Positions 37,903-50,180 of a DNA stretch of 64,000 bases are shown here, piece by piece. Source of the stretch: Paenibacillus sp. 37. GTDB taxonomy: Bacteria > Bacillota > Bacilli > Paenibacillales > Paenibacillaceae. Within the stretch, counting starts at the first letter, position 1. Every line of letters begins with the position of its first letter. The translations under genes and the position numbers were made by a program. The DNA is taken from contig NZ_CP043761.1 of NCBI RefSeq assembly GCF_008386395.1, positions 6,138,001 to 6,202,000 of the forward strand, written 5' to 3'. The notes below the pieces were generated by a model. The model was not told the DNA's origin and searched no databases. It saw nothing but the letters and a program-made list of their open reading frames with translations.

Positions 37903-38256
37903 ATGATGAAAAAAGGTACAACAATTATTGCTTCCGTGCTTCTGGTGGCCGCGATGGCTGGCCCTGCTGCTGCTGATGGTCAAATGTCCAAAGGAATGGA
38001 TACCAACACTAATGGATCACGTGTCCGGTCTTATCAGGACACCAACTACATGGATCGCACAAACACTAATTCCAACATGAATATGAACATGGATGGAAAC
38101 TACCGCAACAATGGTGACTATCGTACCAACAGTGTTCGTGCTAACGCCACAACAACCAACCGTGACAACGGCATGGATTGGGGCTGGCTTGGTTTGCTAG
38201 GGCTGCTTGGATTAGCGGGCATGCGTAAAAGAGTGACGGATCACAACGAACGTTAA
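37903..38256 (+). CDS. Small secreted protein with WGxxGxxG-type C-terminal sorting signal
   Basis: A 117-residue protein. It begins MMKKGTTIIASVLLVAAMAG, a clear signal peptide with a likely cut after AAADG. The middle is low complexity and dominated by Asn, Thr, Met, Asp and Arg (repeats of TNTN, NMNMNM, DTNYMDRTN). The C-terminus is tripartite: WGWLGLLGLLGLAG followed by basic MRKRVTDHNER. That matches the WGxxGxxG family of putative C-terminal sorting signals, analogous in layout to LPXTG or PEP-CTERM signals: motif, hydrophobic helix, basic tail. It probably ends up membrane- or surface-bound. GGAGG sits seven bases before the ATG, and its own terminator follows. It is the only plus-strand gene for many kilobases around. 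Function unknown. Confidence 0.82.
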   Translation: MMKKGTTIIASVLLVAAMAGPAAADGQMSKGMDTNTNGSRVRSYQDTNYMDRTNTNSNMNMNMDGNYRNNGDYRTNSVRANATTTNRDNGMDWGWLGLLGLLGLAGMRKRVTDHNER

Positions 38257-38324
38257 ATTGTAATCACGTCACTATACAATAGCTGCTATGTCTTAGAAGC
38301 AGCTCATCCACAGAGATAAACAGA

Positions 38325-38376
38325 AGAGCCAAGACCCCTTCACTATTGAAATAGGGAGGTCTTGGCTCTTTTTTTA
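38325..38376 (+). terminator. Terminator of the WGxxGxxG protein gene
   Basis: AGAGCCAAGACC and GGTCTTGGCTCT form a perfect 12-base stem, followed on the plus strand by eight or nine T residues. Confidence 0.9.
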
Positions 38377-38440
38377 AACAAACCTGTACTGTTTCTTACA
38401 TAAAATATTATATAAAATAACTGCTAATTCTTACGTTAAT

Positions 38441-38480
38441 AAAAATGAAAGAGCCTCTGCATCTGCAAAGGCTCTTTCAT
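38441..38480 (-). terminator. Terminator of the rRNA-tRNA operon
   Basis: TGAAAGAGCC and GGCTCTTTCA pair, with inner pairing of TTTGCAG and CTGCAAA-type arms, and a TTTTT tract follows on the minus strand. It lies 12 bases after the last tRNA. Confidence 0.88.
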
Positions 38481-38491
38481 TATATCCTGTA

Positions 38492-38562
38492 AGCGGGTGA
38501 TGGGAATCGAACCCACGCTATTAGCTTGGAAGGCTAAAGTTCTACCATTGAACTACACCCGC
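38492..38562 (-). tRNA. tRNA-Gly (TCC)
   Basis: Acceptor GCGGGTG pairs with CACCCGC; the anticodon loop is CTTCCAA, giving TCC (reads GGA). T-loop GTTCGATTC is present. No 3' CCA is encoded. It is the last of eleven tRNAs behind the rRNA genes. Confidence 0.95.
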
Positions 38563-38573
38563 ATAAACAAAAA

Positions 38574-38647
38574 TCGGGATGACACGATTTGAACATGCGA
38601 CCCCCTGGTCCCAAACCAGGTGCTCTACCAAGCTGAGCTACATCCCG
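38574..38647 (-). tRNA. tRNA-Pro (TGG)
   Basis: Acceptor CGGGATG pairs with CATCCCG; loop TTTGGGA gives anticodon TGG (reads CCA). T-loop is GTTCAAATC. No encoded CCA. Confidence 0.95.
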
Positions 38648-38662
38648 ATACTAAAAAAATAA

Positions 38663-38739
38663 TGGCGCGCCCTGAGAGATTCGAACTCCCGGCCTTTTGA
38701 TTCGTAGTCAAACGCTCTATCCAGCTGAGCTAAGGGCGC
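38663..38739 (-). tRNA. tRNA-Arg (ACG)
   Basis: Acceptor GCGCCCT pairs with AGGGCGC; loop CTACGAA gives ACG (reads CGU, and CGC/CGA after A34 deamination). 3' CCA is encoded. Confidence 0.95.
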
Positions 38740-38746
38740 AAAATAT

Positions 38747-38821
38747 TGGAGCGGAAGACGGGAATCGAACCCGCGACCCTCGCCTTGGCAAGGCGATGCT
38801 CTACCGCTGAGCCACTTCCGC
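38747..38821 (-). tRNA. tRNA-Gly (GCC)
   Basis: Acceptor GCGGAAG pairs with CTTCCGC; loop TTGCCAA gives GCC (reads GGC/GGU). 3' CCA is encoded. Confidence 0.95.
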
Positions 38822-38831
38822 AAATAAAGGA

Positions 38832-38912
38832 TGCGCGTGGAGGGACTTGAACCCCCACGTCAAAGACGCTAGATCCTAAGTCTAGTGCGTCTGCCAATTC
38901 CGCCACACGCGC
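38832..38912 (-). tRNA. tRNA-Leu (TAG)
   Basis: Acceptor GCGCGTG pairs with CACGCGC; loop CTTAGGA gives TAG (reads CUA). The long variable arm of a class II tRNA is present. No encoded CCA. Confidence 0.95.
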
Positions 38913-38918
38913 ATATGA

Positions 38919-38994
38919 TGGTGAGTCATGAAGGGCTCGAACCTTCGACACCCTGATTAAAAGTCAGGTGCTCTACCAACTGAGCTAATGACTC
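38919..38994 (-). tRNA. tRNA-Lys (TTT)
   Basis: Acceptor GAGTCAT pairs with ATGACTC; loop CTTTTAA gives TTT. 3' CCA is encoded. Confidence 0.95.
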
Positions 38995-39003
38995 ATACTA
39001 AAA

Positions 39004-39078
39004 TGGCTGGGGATATAGGATTTGAACCTATGCATGACGGAGTCAAAGTCCGTTGCCTTACCGCTTGGCTAATCCCCA
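39004..39078 (-). tRNA. tRNA-Gln (TTG)
   Basis: Acceptor TGGGGAT pairs with ATCCCCA; loop CTTTGAC gives TTG. 3' CCA is encoded. Confidence 0.95.
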
Positions 39079-39088
39079 ATAAAAAATA

Positions 39089-39164
39089 TGGTGGAGGCTG
39101 AGGGGATCGAACCCCCGACCCTCTGCTTGTAAGGCAGATGCTCTCCCAGCTGAGCTAAGCCTCC
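39089..39164 (-). tRNA. tRNA-Val (TAC)
   Basis: Acceptor GGAGGCT pairs with AGCCTCC; loop CTTACAA gives TAC. 3' CCA is encoded. Confidence 0.95.
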
Positions 39165-39171
39165 AACTATA

Positions 39172-39243
39172 TGACCCGTAGGGGATTCGAACCCCTGTTA
39201 CCTCCGTGAAAGGGAGGTGTCTTAACCCCTTGACCAACGGGCC
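39172..39243 (-). tRNA. tRNA-Glu (TTC)
   Basis: Acceptor GGCCCGT pairs with ACGGGTC (one G-U pair); loop CTTTCAC gives TTC. No encoded CCA. Confidence 0.95.
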
Positions 39244-39253
39244 CCATTTCCAA

Positions 39254-39326
39254 AGCTCTCAACCGGGATCGAACCGGTGACCTCATCCTTACCATGGATG
39301 CACTCTACCTACTGAGCTATGAGAGC
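39254..39326 (-). tRNA. tRNA-Thr (GGT)
   Basis: Acceptor GCTCTCA pairs with TGAGAGC; loop ATGGTAA gives GGT (reads ACC/ACU). No encoded CCA. Confidence 0.95.
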
Positions 39327-39329
39327 GAA

Positions 39330-39405
39330 TGGCTCCCCGAACAGGGCTCGAACCTGTGACAACTCGATTAACAGTCGAGTGCTCTACCAACTGAGCTATC
39401 AGGGA
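39330..39405 (-). tRNA. tRNA-Asn (GTT)
   Basis: Acceptor TCCCTGA pairs with TCGGGGA (one G-U pair); loop CTGTTAA gives GTT. 3' CCA is encoded. First tRNA after the distal 5S. Confidence 0.95.
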
Positions 39406-39488
39406 ATAATATGCATTTGCAGGGCAAATGCAATTCATCGTACAACGTCCACATGCAGAGCCTGTTTTCTATGTATGATGAAAGAGTT

Positions 39489-39606
39489 CGCTTGGCGGCG
39501 TCCTACTCTCCCAGGACCCTGCGGTCCAAGTACCATCGGCGCTAGAGGGCTTAACGGTCGTGTTCGGGATGGGTACGTGTGGAACCCCTCCGCCATCGCC
39601 ACCAAA
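39489..39606 (-). rRNA. rrf: 5S ribosomal RNA (distal copy)
   Basis: About 118 bases. The ends TTTGGTGGCGATGGCG and CGCCGCCAAGCG pair as helix I, and the conserved core CCCATCCCGAACACG is present. It follows 23S in the normal position. It differs from the second 5S copy at 43091-43208 at about eight positions, several of them at facing stem positions. Confidence 0.95.
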
Positions 39607-39751
39607 CGCGATTTGTCGAAGCATAGCTTCTTGAAATCAGATATGGAACTGAAAATCATACACACGTTCTGTGATGTACCAATTTTCATTTCAGAGATCA
39701 TTCTCTGAAAACTAGATTCGAAACGAAACATGCGAATTACAACTTGCTATT

Positions 39752-42678
<2,927 letters not shown>

Positions 42679-42880
42679 TTGCGCTTGTGTTCGAGCTGTC
42701 GCTTCCCTTGTTTTGGACTACGTCCAAAGCCAAAAGTCACTCCATTTCGATCACTCGCTCCAGCAATCTACCTTATAAACACTTCACTTGTTTACACAAG
42801 ATCAGCTTAAAGGAATGTTCTAATTCGCGTTTGTTTCGTTTCGATATCTAGTTTTCAAAGAACAAACTTGTAATCATTTT

Positions 42881-42956
42881 TGGTGGAGCCAAGCGGGATC
42901 GAACCGCTGACCTCCTGCTTGCAAGGCAGGCGCTCTCCCAGCTGAGCTATGGCCCC
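42881..42956 (-). tRNA. tRNA-Ala (TGC)
   Basis: Acceptor GGGGCCA pairs with TGGCTCC; loop CTTGCAA gives TGC. 3' CCA is encoded. It lies in the 16S-23S spacer. Confidence 0.96.
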
Positions 42957-42978
42957 ATATAAAGTTTAAAGGTATAGA

Positions 42979-43055
42979 TGGTGGGCCCTGGTGGACTCGA
43001 ACCACCGGCCTCACCCTTATCAGAGGTGCGCTCTAACCAACTGAGCTAAGGGCCC
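42979..43055 (-). tRNA. tRNA-Ile (GAT)
   Basis: Acceptor GGGCCCT pairs with AGGGCCC; loop CTGATAA gives GAT. 3' CCA is encoded. It lies in the 16S-23S spacer, directly after the extra 5S gene. Confidence 0.96.
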
Positions 43056-43090
43056 ACATTATATATACTATTTGAACCCAAAATGGGTTA

Positions 43091-43208
43091 CGCTTGGCGG
43101 CGTTCTACTCTCCCAGGACCCTGCGGTCCAAGTACCATTGACGCTGAAGGGCTTAACGGTCGTGTTCGGGATGGGAACGTGTGGAACCCCTTCGCTATCG
43201 CCACCAAA
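43091..43208 (-). rRNA. rrf: 5S ribosomal RNA (extra copy in the 16S-23S spacer)
   Basis: A full-length 5S gene of about 118 bases between 16S and tRNA-Ile. Helix I arms TTTGGTGGCGATAGCG and CGCCGCCAAGCG and the CCCATCCCGAACACG core are intact. About eight differences from the distal copy fall mainly in stems and look compensated, so it appears functional. A 5S gene in this spacer is unusual. Confidence 0.93.
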
Positions 43209-43363
43209 CGTTTGAGAGTTTGAGCTCTCAAAACTGAGCAACGAGTGAGTTGCTTGTGCTCTTCATTTCATCCACACCGAAGTGATGGACCAAAATGAAT
43301 CGCTGTCGCAGGTTCTAAGAACCTGCTTATTTGAATGTTTCCGTTGCAGGAAACGATTCTCCA

Positions 43364-44917
<1,554 letters not shown>

Positions 44918-45128
44918 AAAGTATTGAAAAGAGCGATAAGCTCATTTTGAATCTGACGAGATTAAAAATCTCATTTGTGCTCCAGTCGATTCAAGCCAAG
45001 GCTTGTCTCAACTTTCGCGTTCATTCTGCAAGCAGAATGTTTACTCACTCGTTGTTCAGTTTTCAAAGATCAAACATTCAATTTAGTGCTGTTTTTCATG
45101 TTGTCGTCGTTTCAGCGGCGACTTTTAT

Positions 45129-45157
45129 AATATATCATGTTGAAGTTCTCTTTGCAA
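45129..45157 (-). promoter_or_regulatory. rRNA operon promoter P2
   Basis: TTGCAA (45152-45157), 17-base spacer, TATATT (45129-45134) on the minus strand. It lies about 200 bases upstream of the 16S 5' end. Confidence 0.75.
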
Positions 45158-45238
45158 GCATTATTTTTTCGATTATTTTCAATCGCATTATTTTCATGCT
45201 CGTTTCGGTGAACCGCTCCTAAAAAAGGAACGAAAATT

Positions 45239-45267
45239 AATTTACCATATGAAATTAGAAAGGTCAA
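45239..45267 (-). promoter_or_regulatory. rRNA operon promoter P1
   Basis: TTGACC (45262-45267), 17-base spacer, TAAATT (45239-45244) on the minus strand, 110 bases upstream of P2. Tandem promoters are normal for rRNA operons. Confidence 0.7.
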
Positions 45268-45397
45268 CCCTTTTTCGACAAAAAGTATGATCCCCTTAAC
45301 AATTTCACATTCGCATGGTTCAGAGGTACAGCACCCGCTATTAAGAGCCGCACCTCACTTCCACTACTGTAAAACGAATATATGACCAGCTTCAGCA

Positions 45398-45628
45398 TTA
45401 TGGCTTCGACTTTTTCAGCTTCCCACCTCTTGCATACTTGGACAACTCTTTGGGCGGGGCAAAGCGTGCATACATGCGGAACACAGTCTTATATCGGCTC
45501 GCGATAGCATATTTGATCTCTTGGTCAAGACGATTATCACTCAGATCGAACAGCATTTCATCTAATTCTTTACGCAGCACATAGTCTAGTTCCTTGCATT
45601 CCTTCTCGTTAAACAACATACCCAGCAT
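45398..45628 (-). CDS. Conserved hypothetical small protein
   Basis: A 76-residue protein starting MLGMLFNEKECKELDYVLRK. The start at 45628 is chosen because AGGAG lies seven bases upstream; a longer in-frame version has no ribosome site. It is charged, predicted mostly helical, has no membrane segment or signal peptide, and ends in a basic tail (ARGGKLKKSKP). I do not recognise a characterised family. It lies between the spoIIM-like gene and the rRNA operon promoters. The good ribosome site and ordinary composition make it a likely real gene of unknown function. Confidence 0.7.
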   Translation of the reverse strand: MLGMLFNEKECKELDYVLRKELDEMLFDLSDNRLDQEIKYAIASRYKTVFRMYARFAPPKELSKYARGGKLKKSKP

Positions 45629-45781
45629 TAGAGTTCTCCTTTTTGTGCATAGCCTCTTTATCACACTTACACAAGTTTCATGCAACACCCCGTTCATTCG
45701 CTTTTGTGAGTGCTGCTGGAACCCGTTTTATTGTTATGGTCAACTTTCTGAAAATTTATGAATGCCAACCAGCACAAAATT

Positions 45782-46399
45782 TTATCCTCTCACCAGAGTA
45801 TACGTAAGTGTGCTTTCGATGATGGCTGCAACAAGAAGCAAGATGACAACCCAGAAGGATGCCGTTAACGTCCTATTCATGAATGCTCTCCACCGGGTAC
45901 CCATCGTATTTCTCTTATCACTTCCAAGTTGCCCAAGGCTTTTGATAACCAGACCACCAAACTTCAGTCCGAAGGCGCAAGCAATAATAATGACCGGAAT
46001 CTCAATAATGCCATGCGGAAGTAAACCTTTAACCACAATGTCATAGAAGCTTGCTCCATAATTCATCGTGGTGTGCACAACAAATCCAAGGACCATCCCA
46101 TTGATCAGCAGGAAGATGACAGGCAGAATTCCGAAGAATATACCGGCATAGATGACAAGTACACTTTTGATAGCATTATTGAAAAAGATAAACAGGAAGA
46201 AGTTCCACTGCACATTCCCCCCCTGTTCCAGCCGTTCACTGACTTCACGTAATCCTCCGATTTGGTTCAATAACAGTTCTTCCAGTGGCCCTGTACTCAC
46301 CCATCCCGCCCCTATTCCTGCGGCAAACAAAACTATGGACCAGATTAATGCACTGCGAATGGCACCAAGATCTCTAAGAAATGTACTGAATTTTAACAT
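45782..46399 (-). CDS. spoIIM: SpoIIM-family membrane protein (stage II sporulation protein M)
   Basis: A 205-residue integral membrane protein with five or so hydrophobic helices (near residues 15-33, 68-90, 95-112, 125-148 and 180-198) and the family segment NYGASFYDIVVKGLLPHGIIEIP. SpoIIM works with SpoIID and SpoIIP in septal peptidoglycan remodelling and engulfment in Bacillus; broader DUF95 relatives also exist, so the exact role is inferred. GGAGG lies six bases before the ATG. It is divergent from pdaB, with a shared 120-base promoter region, and sits among other sporulation genes. Confidence 0.82.
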   Translation of the reverse strand: MLKFSTFLRDLGAIRSALIWSIVLFAAGIGAGWVSTGPLEELLLNQIGGLREVSERLEQGGNVQWNFFLFIFFNNAIKSVLVIYAGIFFGILPVIFLLINGMVLGFVVHTTMNYGASFYDIVVKGLLPHGIIEIPVIIIACAFGLKFGGLVIKSLGQLGSDKRNTMGTRWRAFMNRTLTASFWVVILLLVAAIIESTLTYTLVRG

Positions 46400-46521
46400 A
46401 ATAACCTCCTGTAGAATCTAAAATGATGGACAAACAAGGTTCCGTTACGAATAACTGGGCAGTACGAGCATACATTGGAGAGTAAACAAGCATTTCTTAT
46501 GGGAGAGGGGCGCTTATTGAA

Positions 46522-47298
46522 ATGAACTCGTTCTATGTATTTAGCGGCAAAAAGATTAAACGGTACCTGATTGTCCTCGTTGCTGCAATCTTTGCGATCG
46601 GTATTATCTATCTGGAGAGAGGCAATGTCTCCGTATTCTCGGAGGAAGCACCATCAGCCGTCTACAGCGTTCCAACCGAGAAGAAGGTAATCGCACTTAC
46701 CTTTGACATTAGCTGGGGGGATAAACGGACAGAGCCGATTCTGAAAGTTCTTCAGGAGAATAAAGTGCAGAAGGCAACCTTTTTCCTTTCCTCCCCCTGG
46801 AGCAAGACACACCCCGAAATTGTTACTGCCATCAAAGAGGCAGGATATGAAATTGGTAGCCATGGTCATAGACATGAGAACTACAGCAGCCTGAGTGAGG
46901 AAGAAATTCGCAAAGAAATTTCGACAGCTCATAGCATTTTAACCGATTTAACGGGAAAAGAACCGAAATTACTACGTCTGCCCAACGGGGACTTTGACAA
47001 GCGAGTGCTTCAGGTAGCCAATAGTCTGAATTATCAGGTTGTGCAGTGGGATACCGACTCCTTGGATTGGAAAAACCCTGGTGTACAGACCATTGTTGAT
47101 CGCGTGGTAAGCAAGGCCCATCCAGGGGACATCGTACTGCTGCATGCAAGCGATTCTTCCAAACAAACGCATGAAGCACTCCCTGTCATTATCGACAAAT
47201 TGAAAAACCAGGGCTATGAATTCGTAACCGTGTCTGAGTTGCTTAACCATTCCAGTGTGGAAGGTAAGGAAGTTCGTGATCAAGCCAGCGGTCAATAA
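46522..47298 (+). CDS. pdaB: Polysaccharide deacetylase PdaB
   Basis: A 258-residue NodB-homology deacetylase. A signal-anchor helix lies at residues 14-32. The catalytic domain shows IALTFDISWGD (catalytic Asp in TFD), the zinc-binding motif SHGHRHE, LRLPNGDFD and the C-terminal HPGDIVLLHASD. In B. subtilis PdaB (YbaN) is needed to keep spores stable late in sporulation, by acting on cortex-type glycan. Its neighbours kbaA, gerD, salA and cwlD are the same as in Bacillus, which supports PdaB over other deacetylases. GAGAGGGG precedes the ATG and a terminator follows. Confidence 0.92.
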   Translation: MNSFYVFSGKKIKRYLIVLVAAIFAIGIIYLERGNVSVFSEEAPSAVYSVPTEKKVIALTFDISWGDKRTEPILKVLQENKVQKATFFLSSPWSKTHPEIVTAIKEAGYEIGSHGHRHENYSSLSEEEIRKEISTAHSILTDLTGKEPKLLRLPNGDFDKRVLQVANSLNYQVVQWDTDSLDWKNPGVQTIVDRVVSKAHPGDIVLLHASDSSKQTHEALPVIIDKLKNQGYEFVTVSELLNHSSVEGKEVRDQASGQ

Positions 47299-47344
47299 TT
47301 GGTAGATTGCTTGGGCTACAGCTCAAATACGAGTGTAAAAGTTG

Positions 47345-47373
47345 AAAAGAGCTAACCAGGTTAGCTCTTTTTG
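47345..47373 (+). terminator. Terminator of pdaB
   Basis: AAAAGAGCTAAC and GTTAGCTCTTTTT form a perfect stem with a T-run on the plus strand. The A-rich other side means it can also serve kbaA, which converges from the right. Confidence 0.9.
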
Positions 47374-47398
47374 GTATGTTTTTTATACAAAATGAATT

Positions 47399-48031
47399 CT
47401 ATGCTCGGCTTTCTTTCAACTGTTCTGCCTTTCCACTTACATTCCGGTTCGTAGATACATCCACCAGCCTGTGCAATATCAGCATTTGGTATGCATTACA
47501 TAGGAGCAAGGGAACCACAATAAATATGGTTGCCGCATTCACATCAATACGTAATACGCCGATCGTCTCCACTATGGTGACGGCAATCATGAAAAAGAGT
47601 GTAGGTACAAGCGCGGAGATATGAGTCAGCTTTACTTTAACGTAAGCGGTAACAATTGCAGCTGCCAAAATAATGATTCCCAACACAATATCCGATATAC
47701 GCTCCCGGTCTCCCCCAACAAACAAACGTAAAAACATCACGTCAAGCAGGGCTAACACCGTCAGTACAATCTGCACGATCTGCCAACCGCGCTTTGGAAA
47801 TACACCTTTACCCATATAATTCAATATCAGATATGCAAAGAAACCCATTTGTGAATACACGCTGATCATAACCCCTGATCCAAATAGGATCAAAAGATAC
47901 AGAAGAAAATCATTTAATCCATTTGTTTTCTCCCCGTTCACCAGCATCATAATCAATCCTGTACCCAATGCTCCCGCGGCCCCAATAAGCAAGGCTGTCC
48001 AAAACAGGAAAAACCATCTACGTAAATTCAA
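47399..48031 (-). CDS. kbaA: KinB-signalling pathway activation protein KbaA
   Basis: A 210-residue membrane protein with six predicted helices, starting MNLRRWFFLFWTALL from a TTG codon with GGGGGTGG seven bases upstream. In B. subtilis KbaA activates the KinB branch of the sporulation phosphorelay. The sequence shows few invariant motifs; the call rests on length, topology and the conserved position between pdaB and gerD. It converges with pdaB and is divergent from gerD. Confidence 0.88.
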   Translation of the reverse strand: MNLRRWFFLFWTALLIGAAGALGTGLIMMLVNGEKTNGLNDFLLYLLILFGSGVMISVYSQMGFFAYLILNYMGKGVFPKRGWQIVQIVLTVLALLDVMFLRLFVGGDRERISDIVLGIIILAAAIVTAYVKVKLTHISALVPTLFFMIAVTIVETIGVLRIDVNAATIFIVVPLLLCNAYQMLILHRLVDVSTNRNVSGKAEQLKESRA

Positions 48032-48156
48032 AAGTTTTCCACCCCCGAGTGTTTATTTTACCAACCTTCTCAGCAAAAAACCATCATTGCTCAACATATT
48101 TCCCCCTTTCCCATCACATACTACATCCAGTATCTAATCAAGGAGGGATTGTACAC

Positions 48157-48912
48157 ATGAAACGGCCTTTGTGGCAGCTATGCTGTGTCGTACTGGGGCT
48201 ATCCGTCATGCTTGCCGGCTGCGGTTCAGATCAGAGTTCTTCGCCTCCTCAGGGCAGTTATAAAGAGATGAAAACAATGGTTGTAGATATTTTGAAAAGT
48301 GACGAAGGCAAGAAAGCGGTGGAGGAAGCTCTTACAGGTCAAAGCTCATCCAGCGGAAGCAGCGGTTCTGAAGAAGGTGGCGGTTCGGGTGGTGCTTCGG
48401 GATCCATTGGTATGAAAATGTTAATGCCTGTGCAATCTTCGGAACAAATACGTATTGCAGTAAAAGATACCATCACAGCTCCCGAATATAAGAAGGAATT
48501 CGAAAAGATCATGACTGATCCGCAGTTTGCGGGTGAATTTGCCAAAGCGATCAACGCACAAAGTAAACAACTTCATATGCAATTGATTAAAGATCCCACA
48601 TATCAAAAGTCTGTTGAAGACATCATGAAGTCACCTGAGGTATCCAAGATGTTCATGGATTTGACGAAGACTCCGGATTATCGCAAACAGACGATGACTG
48701 TCATGCAGGAAGTGATGCAAAATCCGTTGTTCCGCATGGAAGTACTCACTTTGCTCAAGAAGGTAGTGCAGGACGAATTGCAACCCAAAGTAGAAAGTGG
48801 CGGACAAAAAGGGCAAGAGCAAGGTGGACAGCAAGACGGTCAGGGCGAAGGTGGTGGTGGTGGTGATGGCGGAGATGGTGGAAGCAGTGGAGATTCGGGC
48901 GGCGGATCATAA
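48157..48912 (+). CDS. gerD: Spore germination lipoprotein GerD
   Basis: A 251-residue lipoprotein. The signal peptide ends in the lipobox LAGC, so Cys23 would be lipidated and the protein anchored to the spore inner membrane. In Bacillus GerD clusters nutrient-germinant receptors into the germinosome. The core from SYKEMKTMVVDILKSDEG to VLTLLKKVVQDEL is helical and family-like. A Ser/Gly-rich insertion (residues 65-82) and a Gly/Gln/Asp-rich tail of about 40 residues are low-complexity additions. Start ATG at 48157 has AGGAGGG nine bases upstream; an earlier in-frame start is unsupported. Divergent from kbaA. Confidence 0.92.
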   Translation: MKRPLWQLCCVVLGLSVMLAGCGSDQSSSPPQGSYKEMKTMVVDILKSDEGKKAVEEALTGQSSSSGSSGSEEGGGSGGASGSIGMKMLMPVQSSEQIRIAVKDTITAPEYKKEFEKIMTDPQFAGEFAKAINAQSKQLHMQLIKDPTYQKSVEDIMKSPEVSKMFMDLTKTPDYRKQTMTVMQEVMQNPLFRMEVLTLLKKVVQDELQPKVESGGQKGQEQGGQQDGQGEGGGGGDGGDGGSSGDSGGGS

Positions 48913-48944
48913 ACAGTAGGTGTTAATACGCACCAAAGATACTG

Positions 48945-48978
48945 AAAAGCCTGCATCCAAATGGACGCAGGCTTTTAT
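48945..48978 (+). terminator. Bidirectional terminator between gerD and salA
   Basis: AAAAGCCTGC-TCC and GGA-GCAGGCTTTT pair around a short loop. T-rich ends on both strands allow it to end gerD (plus) and salA (minus). Confidence 0.88.
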
Positions 48979-49000
48979 TGTATTTATAACACTCATACCA

Positions 49001-50101
49001 TTAGAATTTGGATTCAATGGACCGGGCAACTTCATCGTAGATAGCCCCTATACGGGAATCTGCTTTGTAAACCGAAGGTGAGAAATCAGGCTCGGAAGGA
49101 TGATTATCCGGCGTGCCTAATGGAATCTGGGCAAGCAGGCTTGTATGCAGACTTTCCGCAAGTCTCCCCCCGCCACCACGACCAAAGACATAATCTTTCT
49201 CTCCGCAACTGCCACACTCATAATAAGCCATATTCTCAACAACACCGAGCAACTCATGATCGGTCTGAATGGCCATCGCACCCGCTCGGGCTGCGACAAA
49301 AGCTGCCGTTGCATGCGGCGTGGTAACGATGATTTCCTTACTCTGTGGCAACATCTGATGCACATCCAAAGCAACATCTCCCGTACCTGGTGGCAAATCC
49401 AGTAATACATAATCCAATTCGCCCCACTGGACATCCGTAAAGAATTGACGCAGCATCCGACCTAGCATGGGTCCACGCCAGATTACCGGGTTGTTCTCCC
49501 GAATAAAGAAGCCCATCGACATGACTTTGACGCCAAAACGTTCAACTGGTTGAATAACACCATCTTCAACGACCGGATATTCTTCAATCCCCATCATGTC
49601 GGGTACACTGAAGCCATAGATATCCGCATCAATTAAGCCTACTTTTTTACCTTGACGTGCCAAGGCTACAGCGAGATTAACGGTTACCGTTGATTTACCA
49701 ACGCCACCTTTACCACTGGCCACAGCAATAAAACGAACACCTGATTCAGGACTTAACAGCTCATGTCCATCCAGACCCGCTGCGTGACCTTTTACGAGCA
49801 CTTCGTCCCGATCTGGCTCATTATCGGGTTGTCCCATATTCAGGCTCTCACGATCATGCTCAGAAGCTGCACGTACACGAATATGTACATCCTTCATTCC
49901 GTGCTGGGACAACAGATTACGCGCTGCATCACTCAAGGCTGTTGTATCCTCAGGTCGATTTTCCAGTGTCACTATGGTCAGAGCCACATGATTTTCTTTC
50001 ACCATAATATCTCGAACCCATTCCAGTTCGGTCAGACTTACTCCCAATTGCGGTTCTTGTAATGGCTGTAATAGTTCAAGTATCTGTTCTTTTGATAACA
50101 T
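49001..50101 (-). CDS. salA: Mrp/NBP35-family ATPase SalA
   Basis: A 366-residue P-loop ATPase. An N-terminal MIP18/DUF59-type domain (residues 1-90) is followed by the deviant Walker A SGKGGVGKST, switch motif DADIYGFSVPDMMG, LDLPPGTGDVAL, and the CxxC of YECGSCGEKDY, which in this family can bind an Fe-S cluster. In B. subtilis SalA (YbaL/Mrp) derepresses exoprotease expression by acting on scoC; elsewhere the family is an Fe-S carrier. It precedes gerD convergently, as in Bacillus. Confidence 0.93.
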   Translation of the reverse strand: MLSKEQILELLQPLQEPQLGVSLTELEWVRDIMVKENHVALTIVTLENRPEDTTALSDAARNLLSQHGMKDVHIRVRAASEHDRESLNMGQPDNEPDRDEVLVKGHAAGLDGHELLSPESGVRFIAVASGKGGVGKSTVTVNLAVALARQGKKVGLIDADIYGFSVPDMMGIEEYPVVEDGVIQPVERFGVKVMSMGFFIRENNPVIWRGPMLGRMLRQFFTDVQWGELDYVLLDLPPGTGDVALDVHQMLPQSKEIIVTTPHATAAFVAARAGAMAIQTDHELLGVVENMAYYECGSCGEKDYVFGRGGGGRLAESLHTSLLAQIPLGTPDNHPSEPDFSPSVYKADSRIGAIYDEVARSIESKF

Positions 50102-50180
50102 CAGACAGCACCTCAGCTTTATCTATTGGCATGTAATTAGGTATGCTGATCCAATTATATCATTACCTTTCTTGTTCTGA

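Larger units (their letters stand above)
44921..45397. other. rRNA operon promoter and leader region
   Basis: 477 bases upstream of 16S with no protein gene. It carries two promoters (listed separately) and about 200 bases of leader between P2 and mature 16S, which would hold antitermination and RNase III processing sites. Confidence 0.7.
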
